Origin: Molossus alvarezi
Lineage: Eukaryota; Chordata; Mammalia; Chiroptera; Molossidae
Length of the DNA: 64,000 bases
Assembly (NCBI GenBank): GCA_037176705.1
Contig: CM073893.1
Span: forward strand, 17,360,074-17,424,073
Direction of reading: 5' to 3'
Shown: positions 21,708-33,550 of the stretch, piece after piece
Numbering within the stretch: the stretch's first letter is position 1
Layout of the letters: each line of letters starts with the position of its first letter
The notes under the pieces: generated by a model
What the model was told of the DNA's origin: nothing
Seen by the model: only the letters and a program-made list of their open reading frames with translations
Databases searched by the model: none
Position numbers and translations under genes: made by a program

Positions 21708-24700
21708 TAAAGAAACACTACAGGCCAGAAGGGAATGGCATGAAGTAATCAAGGTCATGAAAAACAAGGATCTGAATCCAAGACCACTCTACCCAGCAAG
21801 GCTATCATTCAAAATAAAAAGTCAAATAAAGAGCTTCCCAGACAAAAAAGAAAAAGAAAAAAGGCTAAGGGAATACATTAGCACCAAACCAGCACTGCAA
21901 GAAATGTTAAAAAGACTGCTGTAATTAGCAGTAGAAATGGGAAGAAAAATAGAACCACACTAAACAAAAATGACAATAAATAAGTACATATCAATAATTA
22001 CCTTAAATGTAAATGGATTGAATGCTCCCATAAAAAGACACAGAGTAGCTGATTGGATAAGAAAGCATGACTCATCTATATGTTGTTTACAACAAACCCA
22101 CCTCACAACAAAAGACTCACATAGATTGAAAGTGAAGGGATGGAAAAAAATCTTCCAAGCAAACTGAAAGGAAAAAAAAAGCTGGGGTAGCAATATTCAT
22201 ATCTGATAAAATAGATTTCAAAATGAAGGCCATAACTAGAGACAAAGAGGCCACTACATAATATTGAAAGGATCTATCCAACAGGAATATAAAACCTTGA
22301 TAAACATATATGCAACCAATATAGGAGCACCAAAATGTATCAAAAATCTGGAGGACTTCAAAGGAGAAATCGGTAGCAATACAATCATACATAGCAGGGG
22401 ACTTCAACACCCCGCTGACATCACTGGATAGATCCTCTAGACAAAAAATTAGCAAAGAAACAGAGACTATAAATGAAGCACTAGAACAAATGGATTTAAT
22501 AGGTATCTACAGAGAATTACACCCCAAAACTACAGAATTCACATTCTTCTCAAGTGCACATGGGACACTCTCAAAGATAGACCACATGTTAGGGCACAAA
22601 CTAAGACTCTACAAGTTCAAGAAGACTGAAATCATATCAAGCATCTTCTCAGATCATAGTGGCATGAAACTAGAAATCAATTGCAACAAGAACATGCAAA
22701 GACTTTTGAACACATGGAAGCTAAATAGCATGTTATTAAATAATGAATGGGCCACCGAGGAGATCAAGGAAGAAATCAAAAACTTTCTGGAAAACAATGA
22801 AAATGAACACACAACAACACAAAATCTATGGGATGCAGCGAAAGCAGTTCTGAGAGGGAAGTTCATAGCACTACAGGCCTACCTCAAAAAATAAAAAAAA
22901 ATCTCTAATAGACTATCTAACTTCACAACTTAAAGAACTAGAGAGCAAACAAAAAGAAAACCCCAGAGCAAGTAGAAGGAAGGAAATAGTAAAGATCAGA
23001 GCAGAAATAAAAAACATAGAGACCAGAAAAACAATTCAAAGGATCAATGAAACAAAGAGCTGGTTTTTCAAAAAGACAAACAAGATTGATGGACCCTTAG
23101 CTAGACTCACCAAGAAACAAAGAGAGAGAACCCAAATACACAAAATCAGAAATGAAAGAGGAGAAGTAACAACTGACACCACAGAAATACAAAAGATCGT
23201 TAATAACTACTATGAATAATTATATGGCAACAAATTTGACAATCTAAGCAAAATGGACAAATTTCTAGAAACACATAATCTCTCAAAACTGGACCAGGAA
23301 GAGATAGAAAACTGGAACAAACCAATAACAACAGAAGAAAATGAAGATGTAATCATGACTCTCCCAGCAAACAAAAGCCCAGGCCCGGATGGCTTCACGG
23401 GGGAGTTTTACCGAACATTCAAAGAAGAACTAACATCCATTCTCCTCAAACTATTTCAAAAAATTCAAGAAGAATGAAGACTTCCAAACTCGTTTTATGA
23501 AGCCAGCATAATTCTAATTCCAAAACCAGAAAAATACACTACAAAGAAAGAAAACTACAGGCCAATATTCCTGATGAACATAGATGCCAAAATCCTGAAC
23601 AAAATAGTAGCAAATCCGATCAATCAATACACCAAAAAAATTATCCATCATGACCAAGTGTGATTCATCCCAGGGATGCAAGGCTGGTACGATATTTGCA
23701 AATCAATAAACGTGATACACCACATAAATAAAAATGAAAAATAAAAATCACATGATCATATCAATAGATGCTGAAAAAGCCTTTGACAAAATCCAGCATT
23801 CATTTCTATTAAAAACGCTCAGCAATGTGGGAATAGAGGGATCATATCTAGACATACTAAAGGCCATATACGAAAGACCTACAGCCAACATCATACTCAA
23901 TGGGCAAAAACTAAAAGCATTTTCATTAAGAACAGGAAAAGGCAAGGATGCCCACTTTCGCTACTCTTATTTAACATAGTACTGGAAGTCTTAGCCACAG
24001 CAATCAGAGAGGAAAAAAACATAAATGGGATCTGAACTTGAAAAGAAAAAGTGAAATTGTCATTATTCGCAGATGACATGATACTATATGTAGAAAACCC
24101 CAAAAACTCCATCAAAAATCTACTAGACTTAATAAATGAATTTGGCAAAGTAGCAGGATACAAAATTAATGTCAAGAAATCGATGGCATTCTTATACACC
24201 AATGATGAACTCACAGAAAAAGAAACTAAGAAAACAATCCCATTTACCATTGCGGCAAAAAAATTAAGATACCTAGGAATAAACTTAACCAAAGAAATAA
24301 AGGACCTATTCAACAAAAACTACAGGTCATTGACAAAAGAAATAGAGGAAGATAAAAAAAGTGGAAGCACATAACTTGTTCATGGATTGGAAGAATTAAC
24401 ATCATTAAAATGTCCATATTACCCAAAGCAATCTATAGATTCAATGCAATCTCCATCAAAATACCAATGACATACTTCACAGAACTAGAACAAATACTTC
24501 AAAAGTTCATATGGAACCAAAAAAAGACCCCGGATAGCCACAGCAATCTTGAAAAAGGAGAACAAAATTGGAGGGATCACATTGCCAGATTTCAGGTTAT
24601 ACTACAAAGCCACTGTAATCAAAACAGCCTGGTACTGGCACAAGAACAGGCATATAGACCAGTGGAACAGAACAGAGAACCCTGAAATGGACCCAAGGCA

Positions 24701-25480
24701 ATATGCTCAATATTTGACAAAGGTGGAAAGAGCATACAGTGGAGTAAAAACAGCCTCTTTAATAAATGGTGTTGGAAAAATTAAACAGCTACATGCAAAA
24801 AAAAAAAAATGATACTAGACCATCAACTTACACCATACACAAGAATAAACTCAAAATGGGTAGAAGACTTAAATGTCACTCTTGAATCCATAAAAATCCT
24901 AGAAGAAAGGGTAGGCAACAAAATTTCAGACATCAGCAGAATTTTTACTGATACATCAACTAAGGCAAAAGAAACAAAGGAGAAAATAAACACATGGGAT
25001 TACTTCAAACTCAAAAGCTTCTGCACAGCAAAAGATATAATCATCAAAATGGAAAGGCAACCCACTCTATGGGAGAGCATAATTGGCAATGATACATCAG
25101 ACAACTGGTTAATCTCCAATACATATAGAGTGCTCATACAAGTCAACAAAAGGAAGACAAAGAACCCAATTTAAAAATGAGAAGAGGAGCTGAATAGACA
25201 CTTCTCCAAACAGGACATACAAATGGCTAAGAGACATATGAAGAAATGCTCAACATCACTAATCATCAGAGAAAGGCAAATTAAAACAACAATGAGGTAT
25301 TATATTACACTTGTCAGAATGGCTGCCATCAACAAATCATCAAACAACAAGTGCTGGTGAGGGTGTGGAGAAAAGGGGACTCCAGTACACTGCTGGTGGG
25401 GAAAAGGAGAAACATCTGTAACAAACATAATTTGATTAATTAAATTTATAAAAAGAAAAAATAATTAAAAATAAATAAAT
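21708..25480 (+). mobile_element. L1 type A, starting in the ORF1 C-terminal domain
   Basis: Opens with ETLQARREWHEVIKVMKNKD in frame. The spacer, an almost complete ORF2 (21970-25400) and a 3'UTR scrap ('aaaaggagaaacatctgtaac') follow. The ORF2 C-terminus after CGEKGTPVHCWW is fused directly to the 3'UTR tail at about 25400. AT-rich tail to 25480. Joined directly to the preceding L1 without intervening host DNA. Confidence 0.88.
21970..25400 (+). pseudogene. L1 ORF2 relic, the best-preserved in the window
   Basis: 21970-22167 encodes the endonuclease N-terminus, with CCLQQTHLTTKDSHR where Gln replaces the catalytic Glu. 22490-22894 gives [19 protein letters not shown] and [11 protein letters not shown]. 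23253-23477 gives [20 protein letters not shown]. 23734-23979 gives [18 protein letters not shown]. 24051-24374 has [14 protein letters not shown] with the catalytic Asp pair intact. 24809-25174 carries the C-terminal region. Scattered frameshifts separate these blocks. Confidence 0.92.
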
Positions 25481-25489
25481 AAAAATAAA

Positions 25490-26568
25490 TGCAACATGAT
25501 TTAAAGATTTACACATGAAACCATAAAACTCCTTAAAAAATCATAGGTTGTAAATTCCTTGACATTGTTCTTAGTAATTTTTTTTTATATTTGTTTCCTC
25601 AAACATGTGAAATAATCAAACAAAAATAAACAAATGGGACTATATCAAACTATAAAGATTTTGCACTGAAAAGGAAACCATCAACAAAATAAAAAGACAA
25701 CCTATTGAATGGAAGAAGATACTTGCCAATGATACATCTGACAATGGGTTAATATTCAAAATATATAAGGAACTCATACAACTTAACATCAAAAAAATAA
25801 AATCCAATTAAAAATGGGCAGAGGACTTGAAGACATATTTCTCCAAACAGGACATACAGGTGATCAATAGACATATAAAAAGATATTTAACATCACTCAT
25901 CATCAATGAAATGCAAATTGAAACCACAATGAGATATTACTTCACACCTGTCATAATGGCTGTTATCAATAAATCAGCAAACAACAAATGTTGGCAAGGA
26001 TGTGTAGAAAAGGGAACCCTTGTGTGCTATTGGTAGGATTGTAAGTTAGTGCAGCCACTGTGGAATACAATATGGAGTTTCCTCAACAACAACAACAACA
26101 AAAACTACCATATGAACCAGCAATTCCACTTCTGGGTATTTATATGAAGAAATCCAAAACACTAATTCTAAAAGATACATCTGCCCCTATGTTCATTGAA
26201 GCATTGTTTACAATAGTCCAGATATGGAAGCAACCTAAGTGTGTATCAATAGATGAATGGATAAAGAAGAAGTGATTCATATAGACAATGGAATATGATT
26301 CATCCATAAAAAGAATAAAATTCTACCATTTGCAACAATATGGATGGATGTAAAAGGTATTATGCTAAGTAAAATAAGTCAGACAGAGAAAGACAAATGC
26401 CATATGATTTTACTTATATGTGAAATCTAAAAATAAATAAATGAACAAACAAACTTAAAAATACAGAGAACAAATTGATAGTTGCTAGATGGAGGGGGGA
26501 ATTGGGGGATTAGTACAAAAGGTGAAATGGATTAAGAATTACAAATTGCAAGTTATAAAAGCAGTCAT
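25490..26568 (+). mobile_element. Older sense L1, ORF2 C-terminus and start of 3'UTR
   Basis: Reads 'gaaaccatcaacaaaataaa', 'aggacttgaagacatatttc' and then [20 protein letters not shown] relics and KSKTLILKDTSAPMFIEALF. The 3'UTR 'gatagttgctagatggaggg' runs to 'aaattgcaagttataaaa'. The same element resumes at about 32661, so it was split by the L1 at 26571. Confidence 0.85.
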
Positions 26569-26570
26569 GG

Positions 26571-27231
26571 GATTCCAACATGGTGGCAAGCAGGACCGAA
26601 GTGAGGGTGAGAGTGTGAGTGGATGAGCATGTGTGAGAGAGAGTGTGTGTGAGTGAGCAGCTGCTTATCGATGGGGGAACCCAGGATGGGCCATTTGGGC
26701 ACTCTGAGCAGAGGGAACTACCAGCAGCAAAAGCAGCTCCCCTACCAGGAACTTCTTTCTACTCAGGATCTGAGAGTGTGCCATTTTAGAGGATCCATTG
26801 GGTCCTCCTTGGGAGAAGGCTGCAGGAAATGGTAGAGACTCAGCACCTGAAGGCCACAGATAGACATGCCCAACCCCACCACCTCTACCCCTGCAGCAGA
26901 GGGCTCCACGGCCCCCATGGGACCTGCCAGCAGCAGAGGGCCCCATCAACCCTGCAGGACCCATTGGCAGCAGAGAGCCACCAACGCTGTTGCAGCCAAG
27001 AGCTGCTGGAACCACAGTCACCACTGGAGCAGAGAACCACTGTCCTACCAGCCCCACTGCAGAAAGTGTTGCTAGCCCCACAACTGCCACTGAGAGCCAG
27101 TAGCACCACCAGACAACTGGACCAAATCCAAGATTTGGTGCACTAAACTCACTGTGACCCAATGCCCTGAATGCAACCTGATCCTGTTACTCAGCCTGCC
27201 CCACCTGGCCCCATATCACTAAATCAATAAA
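26571..27231 (+). promoter_or_regulatory. L1 type B 5'UTR
   Basis: Begins 'gattccaacatggtggcaag', similar in layout to the type A start but with CATGGTGGC instead of GATGGCGGC. A run of GTGAG/GTGTG follows, then CAG-rich, C-rich sequence. Minus-strand frame 26665-27162 is open for 165 codons. Confidence 0.7.
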
Positions 27232-28087
27232 ATGGAGAGACAAAGAAACAACCCTCAAATGAAAGAAAAGGAAGAATCCCCAGAAAAGGAATTAAATGAA
27301 ATAGAGGCAAGCAATTTATCAAATAAAAAATTCAAAGTAATGGTTATAAGGGTGCTCAAGCAACCTAGTGAGAATTACAAGCAACTCAATGAGACTTATA
27401 CAAAACTCAGTGGAAACTACATCACCATGAAAAAAGAGATAGAAGCTATAAATAAAAATCAAGTGGAAATAATAAATGACGTAGCTGAAATAAAAAATAC
27501 CCTGGAAGGATTCAATTGTAGACTAGAAGACGCTGCAGACTGAATCAGCTTAAGCTGGAAGACAAGGTAGAAAACAACACCGAATTAGAGCAGCAAATGA
27601 AAAAACAATTTAAAAACAGGAGAAGAGTTTAAGGAAACTTTGGAACAATCATAAGTTTAACAACATTGACATCATAGGGGTACCAGAAGAAGAAGAACTG
27701 GAGAAAGGAATAAAGAACTTGCTTGAAGAAATAATGACAGAACATTTTCCTAATCTAGGAAAGGAAAAAGTCACACAAGTCCAGGAAATACAGAGTCCCA
27801 AGCAAGATGAACCCAGAAAGACCCACACCTGGACACACATAATTAAAAGGCAAACATTAATGACAAAGAAAGACTATTAAAGGCAGCAAGAGAGAGATAG
27901 AATGTTACCTACAAGAGAGTTCCTATTAGCTGATTTAACAATAGAAACACTACAGGCCAGAAGGGAGTGCCATGAAGTATACAAAGTAATGAAAAGCAAG
28001 GGACTGAATCCAAGACTACTCTATACAGCAAGATTATCACTCAAAACTGAAGGGGAAGTAAAGAGCTTTACAGACAAAAAAGGTTAA
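27232..28087 (+). pseudogene. L1 ORF1 relic, type B
   Basis: 27232-27543 is open from ATG: MERQRNNPQMKEKEESPEKE. Heptads with ENYKQLN, ETYTKLS and GNYITMK follow, then KNTLEGFNCRLEDAAD and a stop. The RRM lies in other frames. 27902-28087 gives ETLQARRECHEVYKVMKSKG and LNPRLLYTARLSLKTEGEV, ending in TAA. A TGA after AAD and later frameshifts break it. Confidence 0.9.
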
Positions 28088-28145
28088 AAGAGTTTACTAC
28101 CACCAAACCAGCACTGCAAAAAATGCTAAAGCAACTGTTGGAAGA

Positions 28146-28148
<3 letters not shown>

Positions 28149-28202
<54 letters not shown>
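28149..28202. repeat. (GA)n microsatellite in the L1 inter-ORF spacer
   Basis: About 27 GA units between the ORF1 stop and the ORF2 start. Other type B copies have GGA/GAA tracts at the same place (51434-51500, 59860-60022). Confidence 0.95.
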
Positions 28203-28207
<5 letters not shown>

Positions 28208-29189
28208 AAAATGGCAACAAATAAGTACTGATTAATAATAACATAAATGTAAATGGTTTAAATGCTCTAATCGAAAGACATAAAGTAGTTGAATGGATAA
28301 GAAAACATTATATATATAATGAAAACATTATATATATATGATCTCACCTCAGAAGAAAGGACCCACACAGAATGAAAGTAAAGAAATGAAAACAGTTTTT
28401 TCATGCAAATGGAAATGAAAAGATATCTGGGGTAGAAATACTCATATCTGATAAAAATAGGCTTCAAAATGAAGGTCATAATAACAGACAAAGAAGGTCA
28501 CTACATAGTATTAAAAGGATCAATCCAACAATAGTATATAACCATGGTAAAAATAAATGCACCAAATATAGAAGCAACCAAATATATTTAAAAACTTCAG
28601 GAGGACTTCAAGGGAGAGATCAATAGCAACATAATCATAGCAAAGGACCTAAACACCTCACTGACTTCACTGGATAAATCATCTAGACAAAAAATTAACA
28701 GGAAAACAGAGACCCTAAACGATAAACTAGATTACATGGGTTGAATTGATATTTACAGAACATTTCATCCAAAGCCACAGAATATACATTCTTCTTAAGC
28801 GCACACAGGGTATTCTCAAAGATAGACCATATGTTAGGACACAAACTAAGTCTCAAGAAGTTCAAGAGATTGAAATCATATCAAGCATCTTCTCAGATCA
28901 CAATGGCATGAAAGTAGAAATCAATTACAACAAAAAACACAGAAAAACATTCAAACACTTGGAGGCTAAATAACATGTTATTAAACAACAAATGGGTTAC
29001 CAAGGAGATCAAGGAAGAAATTAAAAACTTCCTGGAAACCAATGAAAATGAACACACAACAACACAAAATCAATGGGATGCAGCAAAAGCAATCTTGAGA
29101 GGGAAATTCACAGCACTACAGGCCTACCTCAAGAAATAAGAAAAATTCCTAATTGACTTTCTAATCGTCCAACTTAAAGAATTAGAAAG

Positions 29190-29214
29190 ACAACAACAAC
29201 AACAACAACAACAA
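29190..29214. repeat. (CAA)n microsatellite in L1
   Basis: Eight CAA units within the ORF2 linker; sister copies have 'caaacaaaaagaaaac' here. Confidence 0.85.
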
Positions 29215-29279
29215 ACCCAGAGTAAGTAGAAGGAAGAAAATAATAAAGATCAGAGAGAAATGAATGACATACAGACTAA

Positions 29280-29322
29280 AAATAATGATAATAATAATAA
29301 CAACAATAATAATAATAATAAA
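29280..29322. repeat. (AAT)n microsatellite in L1
   Basis: AAT-type repeats with interruptions, about 14 units, giving a poly-Asn frame. Sister copies have 'gaccagaaaaacaattc' at this point. Confidence 0.85.
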
Positions 29323-31395
29323 ATACAAAAGATCAATGAAACCAAGAGCTGGTTCTTTGAAAAGATAAACAAGATTGATCAACCTTTAGCCAGACTCACC
29401 AAGAAACAAAGAGTGAGGACCCAAATAAACAAAATCAAAATAAAGAGAAGTAACAATTCACACCACAGAAATACAAGGGATTGTTAGAAAATTCTATGCA
29501 CAATTATATGCCAAATAATTAGACAACCTAGGCCAAATGGACAAATTCCTAGAATTATACAGTTTTCAAAAACTCAACCAGAAAGAGTCAGAAAACTCTT
29601 GGTCTGTTATTGACCAATAACAATAACAATATAGAAAATTGAAGCAGTAAGCAATAAATTTTTAGCAAACAAAAAAACTACTCTGGATGGATTCACAGGG
29701 AAGGTTTACCCAACATTCAAAGAACTAACACCTATTCTCTTCAAACTATTTCAGAACTTTCAAGAGGAAAGAAGATTTCCAAACCCTTTTTATGAGACCA
29801 GCATAATCTAATTCCAAAACCACATAAAGATACTACAAAGAAAGAAAACTACAGACCAATACCCCTAATGAACATAGATGTCAAAATCCTCAAGAAAATA
29901 TTAGCAAGTCAGATCCAGCAATATTTTAAAAAATTATTCATCACAACCAGGAGGGATTCATCCCAGGGATGCAAGGCTGGTGCAATATTCACAAATGGGA
30001 TACACCACATAAACAAAATGAAAGCTAAAAATCATATGATTATATCAATAGACACTGAAAAAGCATTTGACAAAATCCAGCATCTATTTATATAAAAACT
30101 CTCAGCAAAGTGGGAATAGAAGGATCATATCTCAACATAATTAAGGCCATATATTACAAACCTACAGTCAAAATCATATTCAATGAGCAAATACTAAAGG
30201 CATTTCCCTTAAGAACAGAAACAAGACAGGGATGTCCACATTCGCCACTCTTACTCAACATGGTACTGGAAGTCTTAGCCATAGTAATCAGACAAGTAGA
30301 AAAAATAAAAGGCAACCAACTTGGAACAGAGGTAGTGAAACTGTCATGATTCACAAATGACATGATATTTCACATAGAAAGCCTAAAGACTCCATCAAAA
30401 AACTACTAAATTTAATAAATAAATTCAGCAAAGTAGCAAGACACAAAATTAACATCCAGAAATCAATGGCATTTTTATGCACTAATAATGAACACTCAGA
30501 AGCAGAAACTAAAAAAAAATCCCATTTACCACTGCAGCAAAAAAGTTAAGACACCTAGGAACAAACTTAACCAAGAAGGTAAAAGACTTGTTCTCAGAAA
30601 ACTATAGGACAATGGTAAAAGAAATAGAAGAAGACATAAAAAGTTGAAGCTTAGCTTAGAAGAATCAACATCATAAAAATGTACACACTACCTAAAGCAA
30701 TCTATAGATTCAGTGCAATCCCTCTTAAGATACTAACAGCATATTTCACAGATCTAGAACAAAACTCCAAAATATTATATGGAACCAAAAAAGACCCTGA
30801 ACAGCCACAGCATTCTTGAAAAGGAAGAACAAACTTGAAGGGATCACAATTGTGGATATCAAGTTATGCTACAAAGCCAATGAAATCAAAACTGGTACTG
30901 GCACAAGAGCAGGTATATAGATCAATGGAATAGAACAGATCACCCAGAAAGTGACTAAAGATATTATGCTCTATTAATATTTGACAAACAAGGCATACAA
31001 TGGAATAAAAATAGTCTCTTTAATAAATGGTATTGGGGAAATTGGACAAGTACATGCAAAAAAAAGAAAGAAACTACACCACCAACTTACACCATATACA
31101 AGAATAACTCAAAATGGATAAAAGACAAATGTAACTTGTTAAACCCCAAAAATTCTAAAAGAAAATGTCAGCAGCAAAATCTCAGACATCACACATAGCA
31201 GAATTTTCACCAATACATTGCCTAGGACAAGAGAAACAAAGGAAAACATAATAAATGGAACTACATCAAACTAAAAAGCTTTTGCACAGCAAAAGAAACC
31301 AGCATCAATAGGAAAAGGGAACCCCCTGTATAGAAGAATATATTTGCCAATGATACATCGAATAAGGGATTAATTTCAAAAATATATAAAGTACT

Positions 31396-31646
31396 GCCCT
31401 GGCCAGTTTGGCTCAGCGGTTAGAGCATCCACCTGCGGTCTGGAGAGACCCGGGTTTGGTTCCCGCTAAGGGCATGTACCTCGGTTGCAGTTTGTCCCCG
31501 GCCCTGGTTGGTCGTGCGAGTGGCAGCCACTCGATGTGTCCCTTTCACATCGATGTTTCCCTCTCTCTCTCTTCCTCTCTCTCCCTCCCACTCTGTCTGT
31601 ACAAAAAATGGAAAAAATGTCCTCGGGTGAGGATTAAAAAAAATTT

Positions 31647-31701
<55 letters not shown>
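31396..31701 (+). mobile_element. VES SINE, young type, with A-rich and (TA)n tail
   Basis: Starts GCCCTGGCCAGTTTGGCTCAG, with B box GGTTTGGTTCC. It ends GGTGAGGAT, an A-rich tail and about 20 TA units (31663-31706). The flanks 'tataaagtact' and 'atatagtact' suggest a target duplication that seeded the TA growth. Confidence 0.92.
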
Positions 31702-31713
<12 letters not shown>

Positions 31714-32660
31714 ATACAACTCAACAAGAGAAAGACAAATAATCCAATTTTAAAAAATGATAGAGGACCTGAAGAGACACTTCTCCAAAGAGGACATACA
31801 GGTAGCCAAAAGACAAAAAAATGTTCACCATCATTAATCATCAGAGAGATGCAAATTAAAATGACTATGAGGTATCACCTCACACCTGCCAGAATTGCTA
31901 CCATCAACAAATCACCAAACAACCAGTGCTGGCGAGGATGTGGAGAAAAGGGTATTCAAGTACACTGCTAGTGAAAATACAGACTGGTACAGACTATGGA
32001 AAACAATATGATGTCTCCTCAAAAAATTAAAAATGGAACTGCCATTTGACCCACTAATCCCACTTATAGAAATATATCCTATGAAGCGTGAAACACCAAT
32101 CAGAAAGAATATATGCACCCCTATGTTCATAGCAGCACTATTTACATTAGCTCTAGAAACAGTCCAAGTGTCCATCAGTAGATAACTGGATAAAAAAGCT
32201 GTAGTACTTTTACACAATGGAAAACTGTGCACCTGTAAGAAAGTTCTCTTACTCTTTGAGACAACTTGGTGGGACCTGGAGTAAAATAAGCTAAGTGAAA
32301 TAATCCAGTAGAGAAAGACAAGTATCATGTGATCTCACTTATTTGTGGAATATAATGAACAAAATAAGCTGACCAACAAAATAGATCCAGAGACTTCAAG
32401 TAGGGAACAGACTGACAAACCTCAGAGGGAAGGGGTGTGTGTGGGGGGTGAGAAGAGATAAACCAAAGAACTTATATGCATATATGCATAAACAATGGAC
32501 ACAGACAACAATATAGTGAAAGCAGAGGGTGAGTGGTAGGTGTGGGGAGGAGGGGTCAATGGGGGAAAAGAGGAACAGCTGTAACACTTTCAACAATAAA
32601 GATAAATGTAAATAAGTAAATAAATAAATTAAATTTCTGTTTAAATATTTTTTTAAATAA

Positions 32661-32870
32661 TAAAAGGAGTACAGCTTAGGAAATGTAATCAATAATACTG
32701 TAATAACTGTGTATGGTGTCAGATGGGTACTAGACTTATTGGAGTGATCACTTCATAAGGTATATAAATGACTAATCACTCACTATGTTGTACACATGAA
32801 ACTAATATAATCCTATATGTAAACTGTAATTGAAAAATAACTTTTAATAAAATAAAATGAGATAAGTAAA
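32661..32870 (+). mobile_element. Older L1 3'UTR end, continuation of the 25490-26568 element
   Basis: Reads 'aataatactgtaataactgt', 'gtactagacttattggagtg' and 'tgttgtacacatgaaactaa', then an AATAAAATAAAA tail. This is the 3' terminal text of L1s common in laurasiatherian mammals. Confidence 0.82.
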
Positions 32871-33330
32871 TAATTTCTTCTTACAATTGATCAAAAATAT
32901 ATGTATTTATTTCTGGTCTCTCAATTCTGTTCCACTTAACTATATGTCTATTGTTACACTATATAATCTTGATTACTATAATTTAGTATTAATATTCTAA
33001 ATTAGAAATTGTGAATTCTTTTTGTTCTTTTTTAAGATTGTTTTGGCTATTCTGGGTCCCTTGTATTTCTGTATGAGTTGTAGGATTTGTTTGTGATAAC
33101 TGTAAAAACATAGCTAAGATTTTTATAAGAATTGCATTGAAACTGTATATCAATTTGGTAAAACTAGCCGTCTGAAAAATTTAACATCTTCCAAACCAAA
33201 AAGTTGGGATATCATTCCATTATTTAGAACTTAATTTATTACAACAATGCTGTATAGTTTTCAGTGTACAAGTCTTACATTTCCTTTGCAAAATTTATTT
33301 CTAAGTAGTTTATTCTTTTTGATTCCCATT

Positions 33331-33550
33331 TTTTTTCTTTCTTTTTTTTTTCTTTATTGATTTGAGAGAGAGAGAGAGAGGGAGAGGGAGAGAGAGATAG
33401 AAACATCAAGGAGAGAGAACATCAATCGACTGCATGCCCCCCACTGGGGATCCAGCCCCCAACCTGGGCATGTGCCCTGACCGGGAATCAAACTGGTGAC
33501 CTCTTGGTGCTTGGGTCAATGCTTAACCACTGAGCCACACCAGCCAGGCT
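33331..33550 (-). mobile_element. VES SINE, older type, minus strand
   Basis: The minus strand starts AGCCTGGCTGGTGTGGCTCAG and continues with GCACCAAGAGGTCACCAGTT. The GA-rich body ends 'tcaataaagaaa'. The flanks 'gattcccatt' (33321-33330) and 'gatttccatt' (33552-33561) form the target duplication. Confidence 0.92.

Larger units (their letters stand above)
28211..32355 (+). pseudogene. L1 ORF2 relic, complete span, type B
   Basis: ATGGCAACAAATAAGTAC is followed at once by TGA. Endonuclease, linker (28880-29120), reverse transcriptase (29680-30650) and C-terminus (31080-32355) are all present but broken. The FADD box at about 30345-30360 reads as a stop then FTND, so both the frame and a catalytic Asp are lost. 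A VES splits the C-terminal region at 31396. CAA and AAT microsatellites occur at 29190-29214 and 29280-29322. Confidence 0.9.
26571..32655 (+). mobile_element. Near-complete L1 type B (about 6.1 kb with one VES)
   Basis: It has all parts in order: 5'UTR 26571-27231, ORF1 27232-28087, GA microsatellite spacer, ORF2 28211-32355 and 3'UTR to about 32655. It interrupts the 3'UTR of an older L1. The flanks 'taaaagcagtcatg' (26555-26568) and 'taaaaggagtacag' (32661-32674) look like a decayed target duplication. Stops in both ORFs make it dead. Confidence 0.9.

Noticed and set aside
28309..28345. Tandem duplication of 'gaaaacattatatata' as a special element
   Set aside because: A short slippage duplication in a broken L1 endonuclease.
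31408..31971. 187-codon plus-strand frame
   Set aside because: Reads through a VES, its TA tail and L1 ORF2; not a gene.
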